Shown here piece after piece: positions 17,892 through 26,869 of a DNA stretch of 64,000 nt (position 1 is the first letter of the stretch; the number at the start of each line of letters is the position of its first letter). Both the position numbers and the translations under genes were made by a program. Origin of the DNA: Mucilaginibacter phenanthrenivorans. GTDB taxonomy: Bacteria > Bacteroidota > Bacteroidia > Sphingobacteriales > Sphingobacteriaceae. The DNA is taken from positions 372,001 through 436,000 of the forward strand of contig NZ_JAHVAP010000002.1 in NCBI RefSeq assembly GCF_024721155.1. Reading direction: 5' to 3'. The notes under the pieces are model-generated. The model did no database searches. It was given only the letters and a program-made list of their open reading frames with translations, and was not told where the DNA came from.

Positions 17892-19847
17892 ATGATGAAT
17901 CTGAAGCTTTGTTATGTTTTAATTGCTGTCGTTTCATTGACAGTTCCTTCCTTCGGGCAAACTTTTAAGCTGACATCGCCGGATAAAAGAACTGTTGTGG
18001 AGATAAACAACCACGCCCGATTGCTATACACTGTTTCCAGTGACGGTTTAACAATCATTCATCCCTCATCACTTGGTTTTGAGTTTAAGGATGAGCCGGC
18101 TATCGGCACTGATATGAGCGTAACCGGCCATGAGGAACATTCCGTTGACCAAACCTGGATACCTGTGGTAAAAACAAAGCACCGGATGATAGCTGATCAT
18201 TATAATGAATTGGTGTTGTCGCTGGTCGAGAAATCCGGACAGATGCGCCGAATGAATATCTATTTTAGGGTTTATAATGATGGCTTCGCTTTTCGTTATC
18301 AGTTATTCGGGGCGGATAAAATTGGCGACCGGCAGATAAGCAGGGAACTTACCAGTTTTAATTTATCGGCAAATGCAAAGGCTTGGGTAGCGGATTATGG
18401 CAGCTATACCTCCTCGCAGGAAACCGAGTTTTGGCCGCGAACACTGAATCACATCACAGAAAAAACGATTGCCGGCTTACCCTTACTGATCGAATTGGAT
18501 CAGCGGCATTACGCAGCTATCACAGAAGCAAATATTGATAATTACCCCGGGTTCTATATAGGGGCGCTAAAAACAGATACCAATGCAACTGGCATAATCA
18601 ACCTGGTCACCAAGTTGTCGCCTTTGCCGGGCGAAGGAGAGAGCGGGGTTAAAGCCCGGTTCACAAATAATCTCCTTACACCATGGCGGGTGGTGATGCT
18701 TGCCGATGCGCCTGGTAAATTAATTGAATCGGAGCTGATTCAGAACCTGAACCCTCCCTGTGCGCTAAAAGATGCCGGTTGGGTTAAGCCTGGTATGAGC
18801 GCCTGGGATAACTGGTGGAGCGGCGACGTAAAGATGGACATGCCAACCATCAAAAAATATATAGACCTGGCATCGGCACAACACTGGCCCTATATGCTTA
18901 TTGACTGGCAATGGTATGGGCCATTTAACAAACCGGAGGCTGATATCACCAATCCCGCATCGCAATTAGATATGCCGGAGATTTTGGCATACGCCAGAAC
19001 AAAAAAAGTTAAATGCTGGCTTTGGTTATACAGTTCGGATGTAAACCGCAATGATAATTTTGAAAAAGCCTTCCCAATTTATGAGCAATGGGGTATTGCG
19101 GGTGTTAAAATTGATTTTATGGACCGGGACGATCAGCAAATGGTAAACTGGTACCGTCGTGTTATTAAAACAGCTGCAGAATGTCATTTGATGGTTGATT
19201 TTCATGGCGCTTTTAAGCCGGATGGGATCTCGCGTACCTATCCGAACATGATTACACGGGAAGGGGTTTTAGGCGAAGAATATGCTAAGTTTTCAGACAG
19301 GATAACAGCCGGACACAATACCACCTTACCATTTACCCGTATGTTGGCCGGGCCAATGGATTATACGCCCGGTGGCTTTTTAAATGTAAAAAAGAAGGAG
19401 TTCAGAAAAGGCAGCCCTACCCAGGTAATGAACAGTCGATGCGCTGAACTGTCTAAATTTGTAATTTACGAAAGCCCCTTCACAGTTTATTGTGATGCAC
19501 CGGAGCATATTTTAGGGAAGCCGGGGGCCGATTTTTTAAGCAATATGCCTACCGTTTGGGATGATATTAAAGTGCTTGGCGGGTACCCGGGCGAATATGT
19601 CATTATTGCCAAAAAGAGTGGGAGGGACTGGTACGTTGGCGCAATGACCAACGACGCTGAAAGGTCAATTCAATTGAAAATGGATTTTTTACCATCGGGT
19701 AAATATACAATGTCATCATGGGCCGACGTGTTATCCTCACCGCAAGGCTTAACCCGATCAAAAAGGGAGGTTTCGGCAAGTTCAGTTATCAATATCCGTT
19801 TGGACACTGCGGGGGGATGGGTAGCCAAGATTACAGCTAATCATTAA
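17892..19847 (+). CDS. GH97 alpha-glycosidase (probably alpha-galactosidase type)
   Basis: A 651-residue secreted GH97 enzyme with a signal peptide ending at PSFGQ. It has the N-terminal beta-sandwich (~25-275), a barrel (~290-560, WDNWWSGDVKMDMPTIKKYID) and a C-terminal beta-domain. GH97 contains both inverting alpha-glucosidases and retaining alpha-galactosidases. The segment GVKIDFMDRDDQ places an aspartate, D408, where retaining members carry the nucleophile, and TREGVLGEEY offers a possible acid/base, E457. I therefore favour an alpha-galactosidase. It lies 5 bp after the GH29 gene and upstream of fucP, so it probably removes alpha-galactose from the same fucosylated glycan. Confidence 0.9.
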   Translation: MMNLKLCYVLIAVVSLTVPSFGQTFKLTSPDKRTVVEINNHARLLYTVSSDGLTIIHPSSLGFEFKDEPAIGTDMSVTGHEEHSVDQTWIPVVKTKHRMIADHYNELVLSLVEKSGQMRRMNIYFRVYNDGFAFRYQLFGADKIGDRQISRELTSFNLSANAKAWVADYGSYTSSQETEFWPRTLNHITEKTIAGLPLLIELDQRHYAAITEANIDNYPGFYIGALKTDTNATGIINLVTKLSPLPGEGESGVKARFTNNLLTPWRVVMLADAPGKLIESELIQNLNPPCALKDAGWVKPGMSAWDNWWSGDVKMDMPTIKKYIDLASAQHWPYMLIDWQWYGPFNKPEADITNPASQLDMPEILAYARTKKVKCWLWLYSSDVNRNDNFEKAFPIYEQWGIAGVKIDFMDRDDQQMVNWYRRVIKTAAECHLMVDFHGAFKPDGISRTYPNMITREGVLGEEYAKFSDRITAGHNTTLPFTRMLAGPMDYTPGGFLNVKKKEFRKGSPTQVMNSRCAELSKFVIYESPFTVYCDAPEHILGKPGADFLSNMPTVWDDIKVLGGYPGEYVIIAKKSGRDWYVGAMTNDAERSIQLKMDFLPSGKYTMSSWADVLSSPQGLTRSKREVSASSVINIRLDTAGGWVAKITANH

Positions 19848-19892
19848 TAACCAGCCTTTCATCCAGCAAAAAAAATAAAACATTATCCGCCC

Positions 19893-21161
19893 ATGACAAA
19901 AAATAAAAGCCTTTTCCCATTTATATTAATCACCAGTTTGTTTTTTTTATGGGGTTTTGCACATAACCTTGACCCTATATTGATACCCCACTTAAAAAAA
20001 TCATTTACGCTTACAACCGTTCAGGCTACACTGGTGGATTCTGCTGTCTTTATAGCCTATTTTTTAATGGCCTTACCGGCGGGGGTTATTATTAAAAAAT
20101 ATGGCTATAAAACAGGTATTATAACCGGGTTGCTCATTTTTGCATTTGGTTCCTACCTTTTTATACCGGCTGCAAATACCCAGCAATACATATTTTTCCT
20201 GGTTGCCTTGTTTATCATTGCTTGCGGGCTAACTATTTTAGAAACCGCCGCCAATCCGTATGCTTCTTCGTTAGGCGATCCCGCAACTTCTACACAAAGA
20301 CTTAACTTTGCGCAGTCATTTAACGGGCTGGCCGCAAGTCTGGCCCCGGTAATTGGTGCACGTATTATACTCACCAAAGGTTATACTTTGGCACAATTGA
20401 GTGCAATGACTGAAGAAGGCCGCAAACTGGCGCTTGCTGCTGAAGCCTCCTCCGTGAAAATGCCCTATTTTATACTCGGAAGCGTACTGGTGTTAATAGC
20501 CATTGTTTTTGCATTTACTCACCTGCCCAAGTTACAGCACAATGAAGGCCATGCTGCCAGTAAAAATATTTTCCATGCCCTGAAGCACCGTCATTTAGCC
20601 TGGGGTGTTGCCGCACAGTTTTTTTATGTAGGCGCGCAGGTTTCTGTATTCAGCTTATTTATCCTTTATGCGACAAAATCTGCCGGAATTACGGAAGTAA
20701 AGGCGGCCGACTACTTAGGTTTATGTGGGTTGGCTTTTTTGGTCGGAAGGTTTATTGGTACGGTTTTAATGAGGTATTTCCGGTCAGCTGCTTTACTGGC
20801 TGCTTATGCGGGTATCAATATTTTGCTCTGCGTCATCGCCATTTTAGGGCACGGCATGGCCACCGTATACGCAGTTATCAGTATATGTTTTTTTATGTCC
20901 ATTATGTTCCCGACCATTTTTGCGTTGGGTATAAAGGAATTAAAGGGTGATACAGAATTTGGAAGTAGCCTGATCATTATGTCTATAGTTGGCGGGGCCA
21001 TACTACCAAGGGTATTTGGTTATATCAGCGATATGACAGGTAATATTCAGTATGGGTATTTGGTGCCATTGCTCTGTTTTGCGGTGGTGGCATATTTTGG
21101 ATTTAAAGGCCATCGTGTGAAAGCGAAGATTGAAGAGTTACCGGTTTCAGCAATTCTTTAG
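19893..21161 (+). CDS. fucP: L-fucose:H+ symporter (FucP-type MFS permease)
   Basis: A 422-residue inner-membrane carrier with about 12 hydrophobic segments. The start of TM1 (FFLWGFAHNLDPILIPHLKK) and the motif ILETAANPYASSLGDP are hallmarks of the fucose/glucose-galactose subfamily of MFS, where the early acidic residue and Asn are involved in sugar and proton binding. Related carriers also move L-galactose and D-arabinose. It follows GH29 and GH97 by 45 bp and precedes a sugar dehydrogenase by 18 bp, which matches import of freed fucose before oxidation. The length is normal for FucP and no disruption is visible. Confidence 0.92.
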   Translation: MTKNKSLFPFILITSLFFLWGFAHNLDPILIPHLKKSFTLTTVQATLVDSAVFIAYFLMALPAGVIIKKYGYKTGIITGLLIFAFGSYLFIPAANTQQYIFFLVALFIIACGLTILETAANPYASSLGDPATSTQRLNFAQSFNGLAASLAPVIGARIILTKGYTLAQLSAMTEEGRKLALAAEASSVKMPYFILGSVLVLIAIVFAFTHLPKLQHNEGHAASKNIFHALKHRHLAWGVAAQFFYVGAQVSVFSLFILYATKSAGITEVKAADYLGLCGLAFLVGRFIGTVLMRYFRSAALLAAYAGINILLCVIAILGHGMATVYAVISICFFMSIMFPTIFALGIKELKGDTEFGSSLIIMSIVGGAILPRVFGYISDMTGNIQYGYLVPLLCFAVVAYFGFKGHRVKAKIEELPVSAIL

Positions 21162-21179
21162 AAGATAATCTATCAGAAC

Positions 21180-22193
21180 ATGCAAAAAATTAGTTTACCC
21201 AAAGTGATTTTTGGGACCAGTGGTTTAGGGAATTTATATGTGGCTCTTTCCGAAGAGGTAAAATGCGCAATTGTTGCTGAAAGCGTCAGGTGTTCTGAAC
21301 CGGCCATGTTTGACTCAGCCGGTAAATATGGTGCCGGACTCGCGCTGGAATCGCTGGGACGGTCTTTAACGCAATTGAATGTGAAGCCTTCAGAGGTACT
21401 TATCAGCAATAAACTCGGTTGGTTGCGTACCGAACTAAAAACGCCTGAACCTACTTTTGAACCCGGTGTATGGCGTAATCTGAAATATGATGCGGTGCAG
21501 CGGATAAGTTATGATGGTATCCTGGAGTGCTATGAACAGGGGAATGAGTTGTTGGGCGACTACCGGGCGGAACTGGTATCTGTACATGACCCCGATGAAT
21601 ACCTTGCCGCAGCGAAGGATGAGCAGGACCGAACACGGCGTTACCAGGATATATTGGAAGCTTACCGTGCGTTGGATGAATTAAAGAAAGATGGTAAGGT
21701 AAAGGGTATTGGTGTGGGCTCTAAGGATTGGCGGGTCATAAAAAAAATAACGCAGGATGTAAAGCTGGATTGGGTAATGATAGCCAACAGCATGACGATT
21801 CACAGCCATCCACGCGAACTGGTGGCGTTTATGCAGGAGCTTGAGAGACTGGAAATTCCAATCATCAACTCCGCGGTTTTTAACGGAGGTTTTTTAACCG
21901 GGGCGGATTATTATAACTATCGGTTGACTGATCCGATAACAGACAAAGGCTTATATCATTGGCGTGACGAGCTTTATCTGCTGTGTGCAAATTATAAAAT
22001 TAAGCCGGCGGATGCGTGCGTGGCATTTGGACTAAACGCGCCGGGCGTTAAGAGCATTGCCCTGAGTACCACCAATGCGGGTAGAGTGGCACAAAATGTT
22101 GCTGTCGCTTCTTTGAAAATTCCAATGCAATTTTGGATGGAAATGAAAGAACGGGGATTAATTGACGAGGCATATGATCTTGCCTCTTTATAA
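21180..22193 (+). CDS. Aldo/keto reductase, D-threo-aldose 1-dehydrogenase / L-fucose dehydrogenase type
   Basis: A 337-residue cytoplasmic aldo/keto reductase. The catalytic tetrad can be seen as Asp and Tyr in FDSAGKYG, Lys in ISNKLGW and His in VSVHDPDEY. KVKGIGVGSKDW belongs to the part of the barrel leading to the cofactor site. The subgroup with the N-terminus LPKVIFGTSGLGNLY oxidises L-fucose, L-galactose or D-arabinose at C1 to the lactone. Its place between fucP and a mutarotase points to L-fucose, giving L-fuconolactone. No lactonase is encoded next to it. The alternative is a pyridoxal or general aldehyde reductase, which the context makes less likely. Confidence 0.88.
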   Translation: MQKISLPKVIFGTSGLGNLYVALSEEVKCAIVAESVRCSEPAMFDSAGKYGAGLALESLGRSLTQLNVKPSEVLISNKLGWLRTELKTPEPTFEPGVWRNLKYDAVQRISYDGILECYEQGNELLGDYRAELVSVHDPDEYLAAAKDEQDRTRRYQDILEAYRALDELKKDGKVKGIGVGSKDWRVIKKITQDVKLDWVMIANSMTIHSHPRELVAFMQELERLEIPIINSAVFNGGFLTGADYYNYRLTDPITDKGLYHWRDELYLLCANYKIKPADACVAFGLNAPGVKSIALSTTNAGRVAQNVAVASLKIPMQFWMEMKERGLIDEAYDLASL

Positions 22194-22208
22194 AAACCAG
22201 ATACAATT

Positions 22209-22544
22209 ATGAAAAGATACTGCCTGGCCCTTGACTTAAAGGATGATCCTGAACTGATATCGGAATATGAACGGTGGCATAAAACAGAAAATAGCTGGCC
22301 TGAAATTCGCAAAAGTATACTGGATGCAGAAATCCTGGATATGCAGATCTATCGCACAGGCAACCGCTTGTTTATGATCATGGAAACGAGCGACCATTAC
22401 GATGCGGTAAAAAAAGGACAAATGGATGCGCTCAACCCAAAGGTACAGGAATGGGAACAGTTAATGTGGGTATTTCAACAACCGTTGCCGTGGGCAAAAG
22501 ACAATGAGAAATGGGTGATCATGGAACAGATTTTTCAGCTTTAA
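22209..22544 (+). CDS. L-rhamnose mutarotase family protein (L-fucose mutarotase type 2)
   Basis: A 111-residue protein of the RhaM-like dimeric alpha-beta barrel family. KRYCLALDLKDDPELISEYERWH is the usual opening and LFMIMETSD and VQEWEQLMW are typical of the core and the C-terminal strand. It interconverts alpha and beta anomers of a 6-deoxyhexose, which speeds use of the anomer preferred by the dehydrogenase. Members found in fucose operons are called type 2 fucose mutarotases, unrelated to FucU. It is 15 bp from the aldo/keto reductase and 11 bp from the zinc dehydrogenase. There are no odd features. Confidence 0.9.
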   Translation: MKRYCLALDLKDDPELISEYERWHKTENSWPEIRKSILDAEILDMQIYRTGNRLFMIMETSDHYDAVKKGQMDALNPKVQEWEQLMWVFQQPLPWAKDNEKWVIMEQIFQL

Positions 22545-22555
22545 CGATAAATAAC

Positions 22556-23569
22556 ATGCAAGCAATAGTTTGTGAACAGCCAGGTGTATTGGTTTCTAAG
22601 GAACAGGAAAAACCTGAAATAAAAGAGGGCTATGCCCAGATCAGGATAAAGAGAATAGGTATTTGCGGAACGGACCTTCATGCGTTTGAAGGGACACAGC
22701 CATATTTTAGTTATCCCCGTATCCTCGGCCATGAACTTTCCGGAGAGTTGGTTGAAACGGGTGGCGCAACTGGGTTTGAAAATGGAGAGGCCGTGACGTT
22801 CATCCCTTATTTTAATTGCGGTTTTTGTATAGCCTGCAGATCGGGAAAACCAAACTGCTGTACACAAATTAATGTTTGCGGTGTGCATGTGGATGGCGGA
22901 ATGACCGAATACCTGAATGTGCCGGCATACACGCTTGTACATGGGGATGGTCTAACTTATGATGAACTGGCATTGGTGGAACCACTTGCGATAGGCGCGC
23001 ACAGTATCCGGCGTGCAAATGTAAAACCTGGCGAATTTGTATTGGTTATCGGCGCCGGGCCGATAGGCCTCGGCATAATGGAGTTTGCCCGAATAGCCGG
23101 TGCACAGGTGATCGCTATGGATATTAATGCACAACGCCTTGATTTTTGTGAGAAAAGGCTGAAAATACAGCATACCATCAACCCAGCTATGGGAGATGTT
23201 ATTGAGGCGCTGAAAAACATTACCAACAGCGATTTTCCTACGGTAGTGATAGATGCGACAGGAAACCAACAGGCTATCAATAATGGGTTTGAATATATAG
23301 CACACGGAGGCCGGTACGTATTGGTTGGTTTGCAAAAAGGCCTGCTCAGTATCAGTCATCCTGAGTTTCACAAACGCGAAGCGACGCTGATGAGCAGCCG
23401 TAACGCCACCCGTGTTGACTTTGAACACGTTATCAACTCGATAAAAAAAGGCTGGATAGACCCAGGTAATTACATTACACATCGTGTACAATTTGACGAT
23501 GTGACGGCCGAATTTGCATCATGGCTCGATCCGGCTACCGGCGTGATTAAAGCTATTATAGAGTGCTGA
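22556..23569 (+). CDS. Zinc-dependent alcohol dehydrogenase (sugar acid/polyol dehydrogenase type)
   Basis: A 338-residue medium-chain dehydrogenase. I start at ATG 22556 rather than the in-frame ATG at 22511, which would overlap the mutarotase gene. Catalytic zinc ligands are C37 in GICGTD and H59/E60 in LGHE. The structural zinc site is C88, C91, C94 and C102 in the CGFCIACRSGKPNCC stretch. A Rossmann motif is VLVIGAGPIGLG. Related proteins oxidise L-galactonate, L-gulonate or threonine. In this operon the substrate is probably a fucose-derived acid such as L-fuconate or its keto-deoxy product. Which step it performs cannot be decided without the missing dehydratase and aldolase. Confidence 0.88.
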   Translation: MQAIVCEQPGVLVSKEQEKPEIKEGYAQIRIKRIGICGTDLHAFEGTQPYFSYPRILGHELSGELVETGGATGFENGEAVTFIPYFNCGFCIACRSGKPNCCTQINVCGVHVDGGMTEYLNVPAYTLVHGDGLTYDELALVEPLAIGAHSIRRANVKPGEFVLVIGAGPIGLGIMEFARIAGAQVIAMDINAQRLDFCEKRLKIQHTINPAMGDVIEALKNITNSDFPTVVIDATGNQQAINNGFEYIAHGGRYVLVGLQKGLLSISHPEFHKREATLMSSRNATRVDFEHVINSIKKGWIDPGNYITHRVQFDDVTAEFASWLDPATGVIKAIIEC

Positions 23570-23806
23570 AATATTCCGGGAATCGTTTGCGCAGGATATC
23601 CGCTTTGCCGATTGTGAGCTGATAACGGTGCAATATCCAGTTAAGGCTCCTTGCTCTGGGTTGTGAGCTGAACATTGATTTTTCCAAACGCAAAAAAGCT
23701 ATTCAATAGCTATTCCTTAGCCATTCTGGTGTTAGGCGCCGCCGGTATGACCGCTTTTCCTGAAATAACTAAAAATTTCTGTCCGTGTTTTGGCATCTTT
23801 GTGCTA

Positions 23807-24583
23807 ATGCTCAAGTCCTTAATTTTTCTGTTACTTTTCACATTGTTGGGTTTAGGTGCAACGGCACAGCGTTCACAGGTGCCCATCCTCTGCTACCACC
23901 AGGTACGCAACTGGAAAGCTAAAGACAGCAGGACCGATAAAGCATATATTATACCTCCTTCAACGTTCAGCGCGCAAATGAAAATGCTGTCAGATAGCGG
24001 TTATCACCCTATTCTGCCCGATGAGCTTTATGATTATTTAACGACAGGAAAGCCGCTGCCGTCCAAGCCCGTCATGCTCACTTTTGACGATACCAACGCC
24101 GACCAGTTCACGGCGGCGCGGCCGGTGCTGCTGAAATATCGTTTTAAGGCGGTCTATTTTATTATCAGTGGCAAGATCGGTACGCACAAATGGTTTATGA
24201 ACAGCCGGCAGGTCAAACAGCTATCGGACGAAGGGAATGTGATCGGTTGCCATACCCGCGACCATACCGATTTCAGAAAATTGAAGGGGGCTGAATGGCA
24301 GGTTCAAATTGCGGATGCAAAACATGAATTGGAAGGAATTACCGGCAAACCGGCCAGCTATTTCGCATTTCCTTTCGGTGAGTGGAACCGGGCGGGCCTG
24401 CCGGAACTGCACCGGCTTGGATTCAAGGCTGCCTTTGCCCTGGAACAACCGCGTGATGCCACGGATCCGGTCATGACCATCAGGCGGATCATTACACCCG
24501 GTTACTGGAGCCCACAAATACTCGACCAGCATATCAAACGCGATTTCGGCCGCTCCAACCCAATGACCTTGTCAAAACGATAA
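23807..24583 (+). CDS. Polysaccharide deacetylase (NodB/CE4-like), secreted
   Basis: I start at ATG 23807 because it gives a clean signal peptide (MLKSLIFLLLFTLLGLGATAQ); the frame extends up to a TTG at 23675 without protein-like sequence. The 258-residue product opens with VPILCYHQV, as in the PgaB/IcaB-like deacetylase group. NodB motif 1 is MLTFDDTN (D94, D95; the usual Gly is Thr), motif 2 is CHTRDHTD (H149, H153) and motif 3 is FAFPFGEWN. These would bind a metal and remove acetyl groups from N- or O-acetylated polysaccharide in the periplasm. It stands 237 bp after the fucose genes and may be a separate unit. Confidence 0.88.
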   Translation: MLKSLIFLLLFTLLGLGATAQRSQVPILCYHQVRNWKAKDSRTDKAYIIPPSTFSAQMKMLSDSGYHPILPDELYDYLTTGKPLPSKPVMLTFDDTNADQFTAARPVLLKYRFKAVYFIISGKIGTHKWFMNSRQVKQLSDEGNVIGCHTRDHTDFRKLKGAEWQVQIADAKHELEGITGKPASYFAFPFGEWNRAGLPELHRLGFKAAFALEQPRDATDPVMTIRRIITPGYWSPQILDQHIKRDFGRSNPMTLSKR

Positions 24584-24613
24584 TTGCCTTTTGGGGTAAT
24601 ATATACGCGGCAT

Positions 24614-24841
24614 CTAACCCGCTGCTTTTTCCAAATATTTTTTTTGCCAGGTCTTGCAACGATCTTCAGACCAATATACAAAATTTTCTTTTCCATCATC
24701 TTGAATAAACTCCGAGATCATAACTGTGTCTTTAGAGAAGAAATTTATCCTCTCAAAGGTATTGCCGATGTTGGAGTTATAAGGACCTATGGAACCGAAA
24801 GGCCCAAGGTGCCAAAGGTCTTCAACTTGTGGTGAAGTATT
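24614..24841 (-). pseudogene. Possible remnant of an Asp-box (BNR/sialidase-like) protein
   Basis: On the minus strand the frame from 24841 to the TAG at 24614-24616 is open for 75 codons between two stops and has no start codon at its upstream end. It reads like real protein: DLWHLGPFGSIGPYNSN, later FIQDDGKENFVYWSEDRCKTW. SEDRCKTW fits the Asp-box pattern SxDxGxTW with Cys for Gly. I interpret it as the C-terminal remnant of a beta-propeller protein. The rest of the 24584-24940 gap shows nothing else. A chance ORF remains possible. Confidence 0.3.
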
Positions 24842-24940
24842 CTAAAACCGTTGGTTTAACCATGCCGCTTTATGAAATGATGTTATTTTGAACTTTTTTC
24901 ATTTACCTAAGCTAACCAGGATCATGCATTACACCTGTCT

Positions 24941-25867
24941 TTAATTGAACGAATGCCGGAACTCCATCGGCGATAGGCTTGTTTTCGTCTTAAAAAGTTT
25001 ACTGAACGATTGCAAGTGTTCAAAGCCCAGCTCATAGGCGATTTCGCTGACGGATAGGTTCGTGGTCGACAGCTTTTCCTTAGCCAGTTCTATCAGCTTG
25101 TTGTGCAGGTGTTGCTGTGTGTTCTGGCTGGTCAGGGATTTGAGCAAACCACTGAGATAGCCCGGAGAAATATTTAAGGTTTCGGCAATATGTGTAACGC
25201 TGGGCAGCCCTTGTTTGGCCAGATTGCCGCTGTTGAAATAGTTTGACAGGTAATCTTCCAGGCGCGTCAGCAGTTCGTGGCTGGCTATCTTCCGGGTAAT
25301 GAACTGGCGTTGGTAGAATCGTTCGGAATAGGTCAGCAAGAGTTCGAGCTGTGCGATGATCACGTTTTGGCTGAACCGGTCGATATTGGCATGGTATTCC
25401 TGCTCGATATTTTGTGTGATAGCGGCAAGCATGTTCTCTTCCTTATCGGATAGATACAGCGCTTCATACACCGAATAGTTGAAGAACTCATATTGTTTGA
25501 TTGTTTTCGCCAGCGGCGTATTCCACAAAAAATCAGGGTGGATGAGGATCATCCAGCCTTCGGGGCGTTTTACTTCAGCCATATCGTCAATGCTGTCGAT
25601 ACCAAATAGTTGCCCGGGTGCCATGAAGAATAATACCCCTTCGTCAAAGTCGCTGGCTTGCTGCCCGTATTTGAATTTGGCGTGCTGCATTTTTTTCAGG
25701 GAAATAGAATAAAAGTCAAAGATCAGGCTAAACGGGATTTCGGCGATGGGCAGCGTAATCTCATTCATATGGACAACACTGATCAGCGGATGCGCCGGCT
25801 TGGGCAGGCCCGCAGCGCGGTGATATTCGGTGATCGTACTGACGCGAAAGAGCTTGTTATTGTTCAT
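24941..25867 (-). CDS. AraC family transcriptional regulator
   Basis: A 308-residue regulator with an N-terminal beta-rich domain (~20-130, IDSIDDMAEVKRPEGWMILI) and a C-terminal AraC HTH (~200-305). The two HTH units are SVTHIAETLNISPGYLSGLL and LSVSEIAYELGFEHLQSFSK, the latter leading into LFKTKTSLSPMEFR. It begins 12 bp after the NmrA-like gene on the same strand, so it is probably the last gene of a three-gene unit. Regulators of this type commonly sit beside and control small oxidoreductase genes in Bacteroidota. The effector is unknown. Confidence 0.92.
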   Translation of the reverse strand: MNNNKLFRVSTITEYHRAAGLPKPAHPLISVVHMNEITLPIAEIPFSLIFDFYSISLKKMQHAKFKYGQQASDFDEGVLFFMAPGQLFGIDSIDDMAEVKRPEGWMILIHPDFLWNTPLAKTIKQYEFFNYSVYEALYLSDKEENMLAAITQNIEQEYHANIDRFSQNVIIAQLELLLTYSERFYQRQFITRKIASHELLTRLEDYLSNYFNSGNLAKQGLPSVTHIAETLNISPGYLSGLLKSLTSQNTQQHLHNKLIELAKEKLSTTNLSVSEIAYELGFEHLQSFSKLFKTKTSLSPMEFRHSFN

Positions 25868-25879
25868 AATACAAGTTAC

Positions 25880-26809
25880 TTATTTTTGATGACGATACGC
25901 TACGGTAAATTCTTTGGCAAAATCGACCAGTTTTACCTTGCCCATCTTTGGATTATTCCGGTGAAAATTCTCCAGCGGCTTGCCACTGTGCATGGCTGCC
26001 TGCATTTCCACTAAGGTCTCCGCCAGTTTTTCCGGTATTTTGGCCATTTTTAATCCCTGCAACATTTCCTTGTCTGATAGCAGCACCCATTTCAACCAGG
26101 GTTTGCCTACCGCAGCACCAATGATCCCGGCCGCTTCGTTACAGGTCATTTCCTCACTGCCCAAATAACGAATAGTGTTTGTTTTCGGCTGTAATAATAG
26201 CTCTTCCGCCACTGCATCGGCGATGTCTTTCGGCGATACAAAAACAATCCGGTCCTCTCCGCCATAGTTACCCATCAGTAGTCCGGTTTTCCCGGTCAGC
26301 AGGGCCCAAAGACCGGAATAGCGCAGCGTCAGGAATTTTCCTATCAGTCCCTTGCCTTTGATCAGGTCAATGGATTGGTAGAAGTTTGTGTAAAATGAAC
26401 CGGGACGCATGATCGTAATTGAAGCGTCCAGTCCATCAAACACGTCCTCAATATTTTCGCCTTTGATTAGGTCTGCCGCCCAGCCACTCATGAGCACGAC
26501 ACGTTTGGTCTTGGCCGCCTTTAATGCCTGCGTATAATTTTGAGCTATCCGGCGCAAATAATCGCCCAGATCGGGTTCGGTAAAACTCAGCGGGATCATG
26601 GTGTAAACTGCGTCTGCACCTTTAAAAGTGTTGGTCAAAAATGCGACATCGGAGATTGATCCGATGGCAGGCCTGGCGCCGAGTGCTTCAATAATCCCCT
26701 TTTTTTTGGGATCGCTGCTGACTACTGTGACATCGTGCCCCTGGCCAATTAAAGTTTCGGTCAATAGTTTGCTGATGTTACCCAGGGAACCGGTTACAAT
26801 AATGTTCAT
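25880..26809 (-). CDS. NmrA-like NAD(P)-binding protein
   Basis: A 309-residue atypical short-chain dehydrogenase. The N-terminal Rossmann motif is IIVTGSLGNISKLL, a variant of TGxxGxxG, with a core strand DAVYTMIPL and KRVVLMSGWAADL. The catalytic Tyr-x-x-x-Lys of normal SDRs is not obvious, which is typical of NmrA/QOR2-like proteins that act as redox sensors or quinone/NADPH reductases. The C-terminal half includes a helical cap (KWVLLSDKEMLQGLKMAKIP). It is followed 12 bp later by an AraC regulator and preceded at 60 bp by another Rossmann protein. Function beyond NAD(P) binding is not known. Confidence 0.88.
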   Translation of the reverse strand: MNIIVTGSLGNISKLLTETLIGQGHDVTVVSSDPKKKGIIEALGARPAIGSISDVAFLTNTFKGADAVYTMIPLSFTEPDLGDYLRRIAQNYTQALKAAKTKRVVLMSGWAADLIKGENIEDVFDGLDASITIMRPGSFYTNFYQSIDLIKGKGLIGKFLTLRYSGLWALLTGKTGLLMGNYGGEDRIVFVSPKDIADAVAEELLLQPKTNTIRYLGSEEMTCNEAAGIIGAAVGKPWLKWVLLSDKEMLQGLKMAKIPEKLAETLVEMQAAMHSGKPLENFHRNNPKMGKVKLVDFAKEFTVAYRHQK

Positions 26810-26869
26810 CCTTTTAGTTGTTTTTTAATGGTGATGAAGCTATCAGTAAACTGATGGTTTCATATTTTT

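Noticed and set aside
23612..23626. TTGTGAGCTGATAAC resembles the E. coli lac operator at 14 of 15 bases.
   Set aside because: It lacks the symmetrical second half and is far from any sugar gene start; a 48-codon minus-strand frame that looks somewhat protein-like (ARSLNWILHRYQLTIGKAD) covers it. Chance similarity is more likely.
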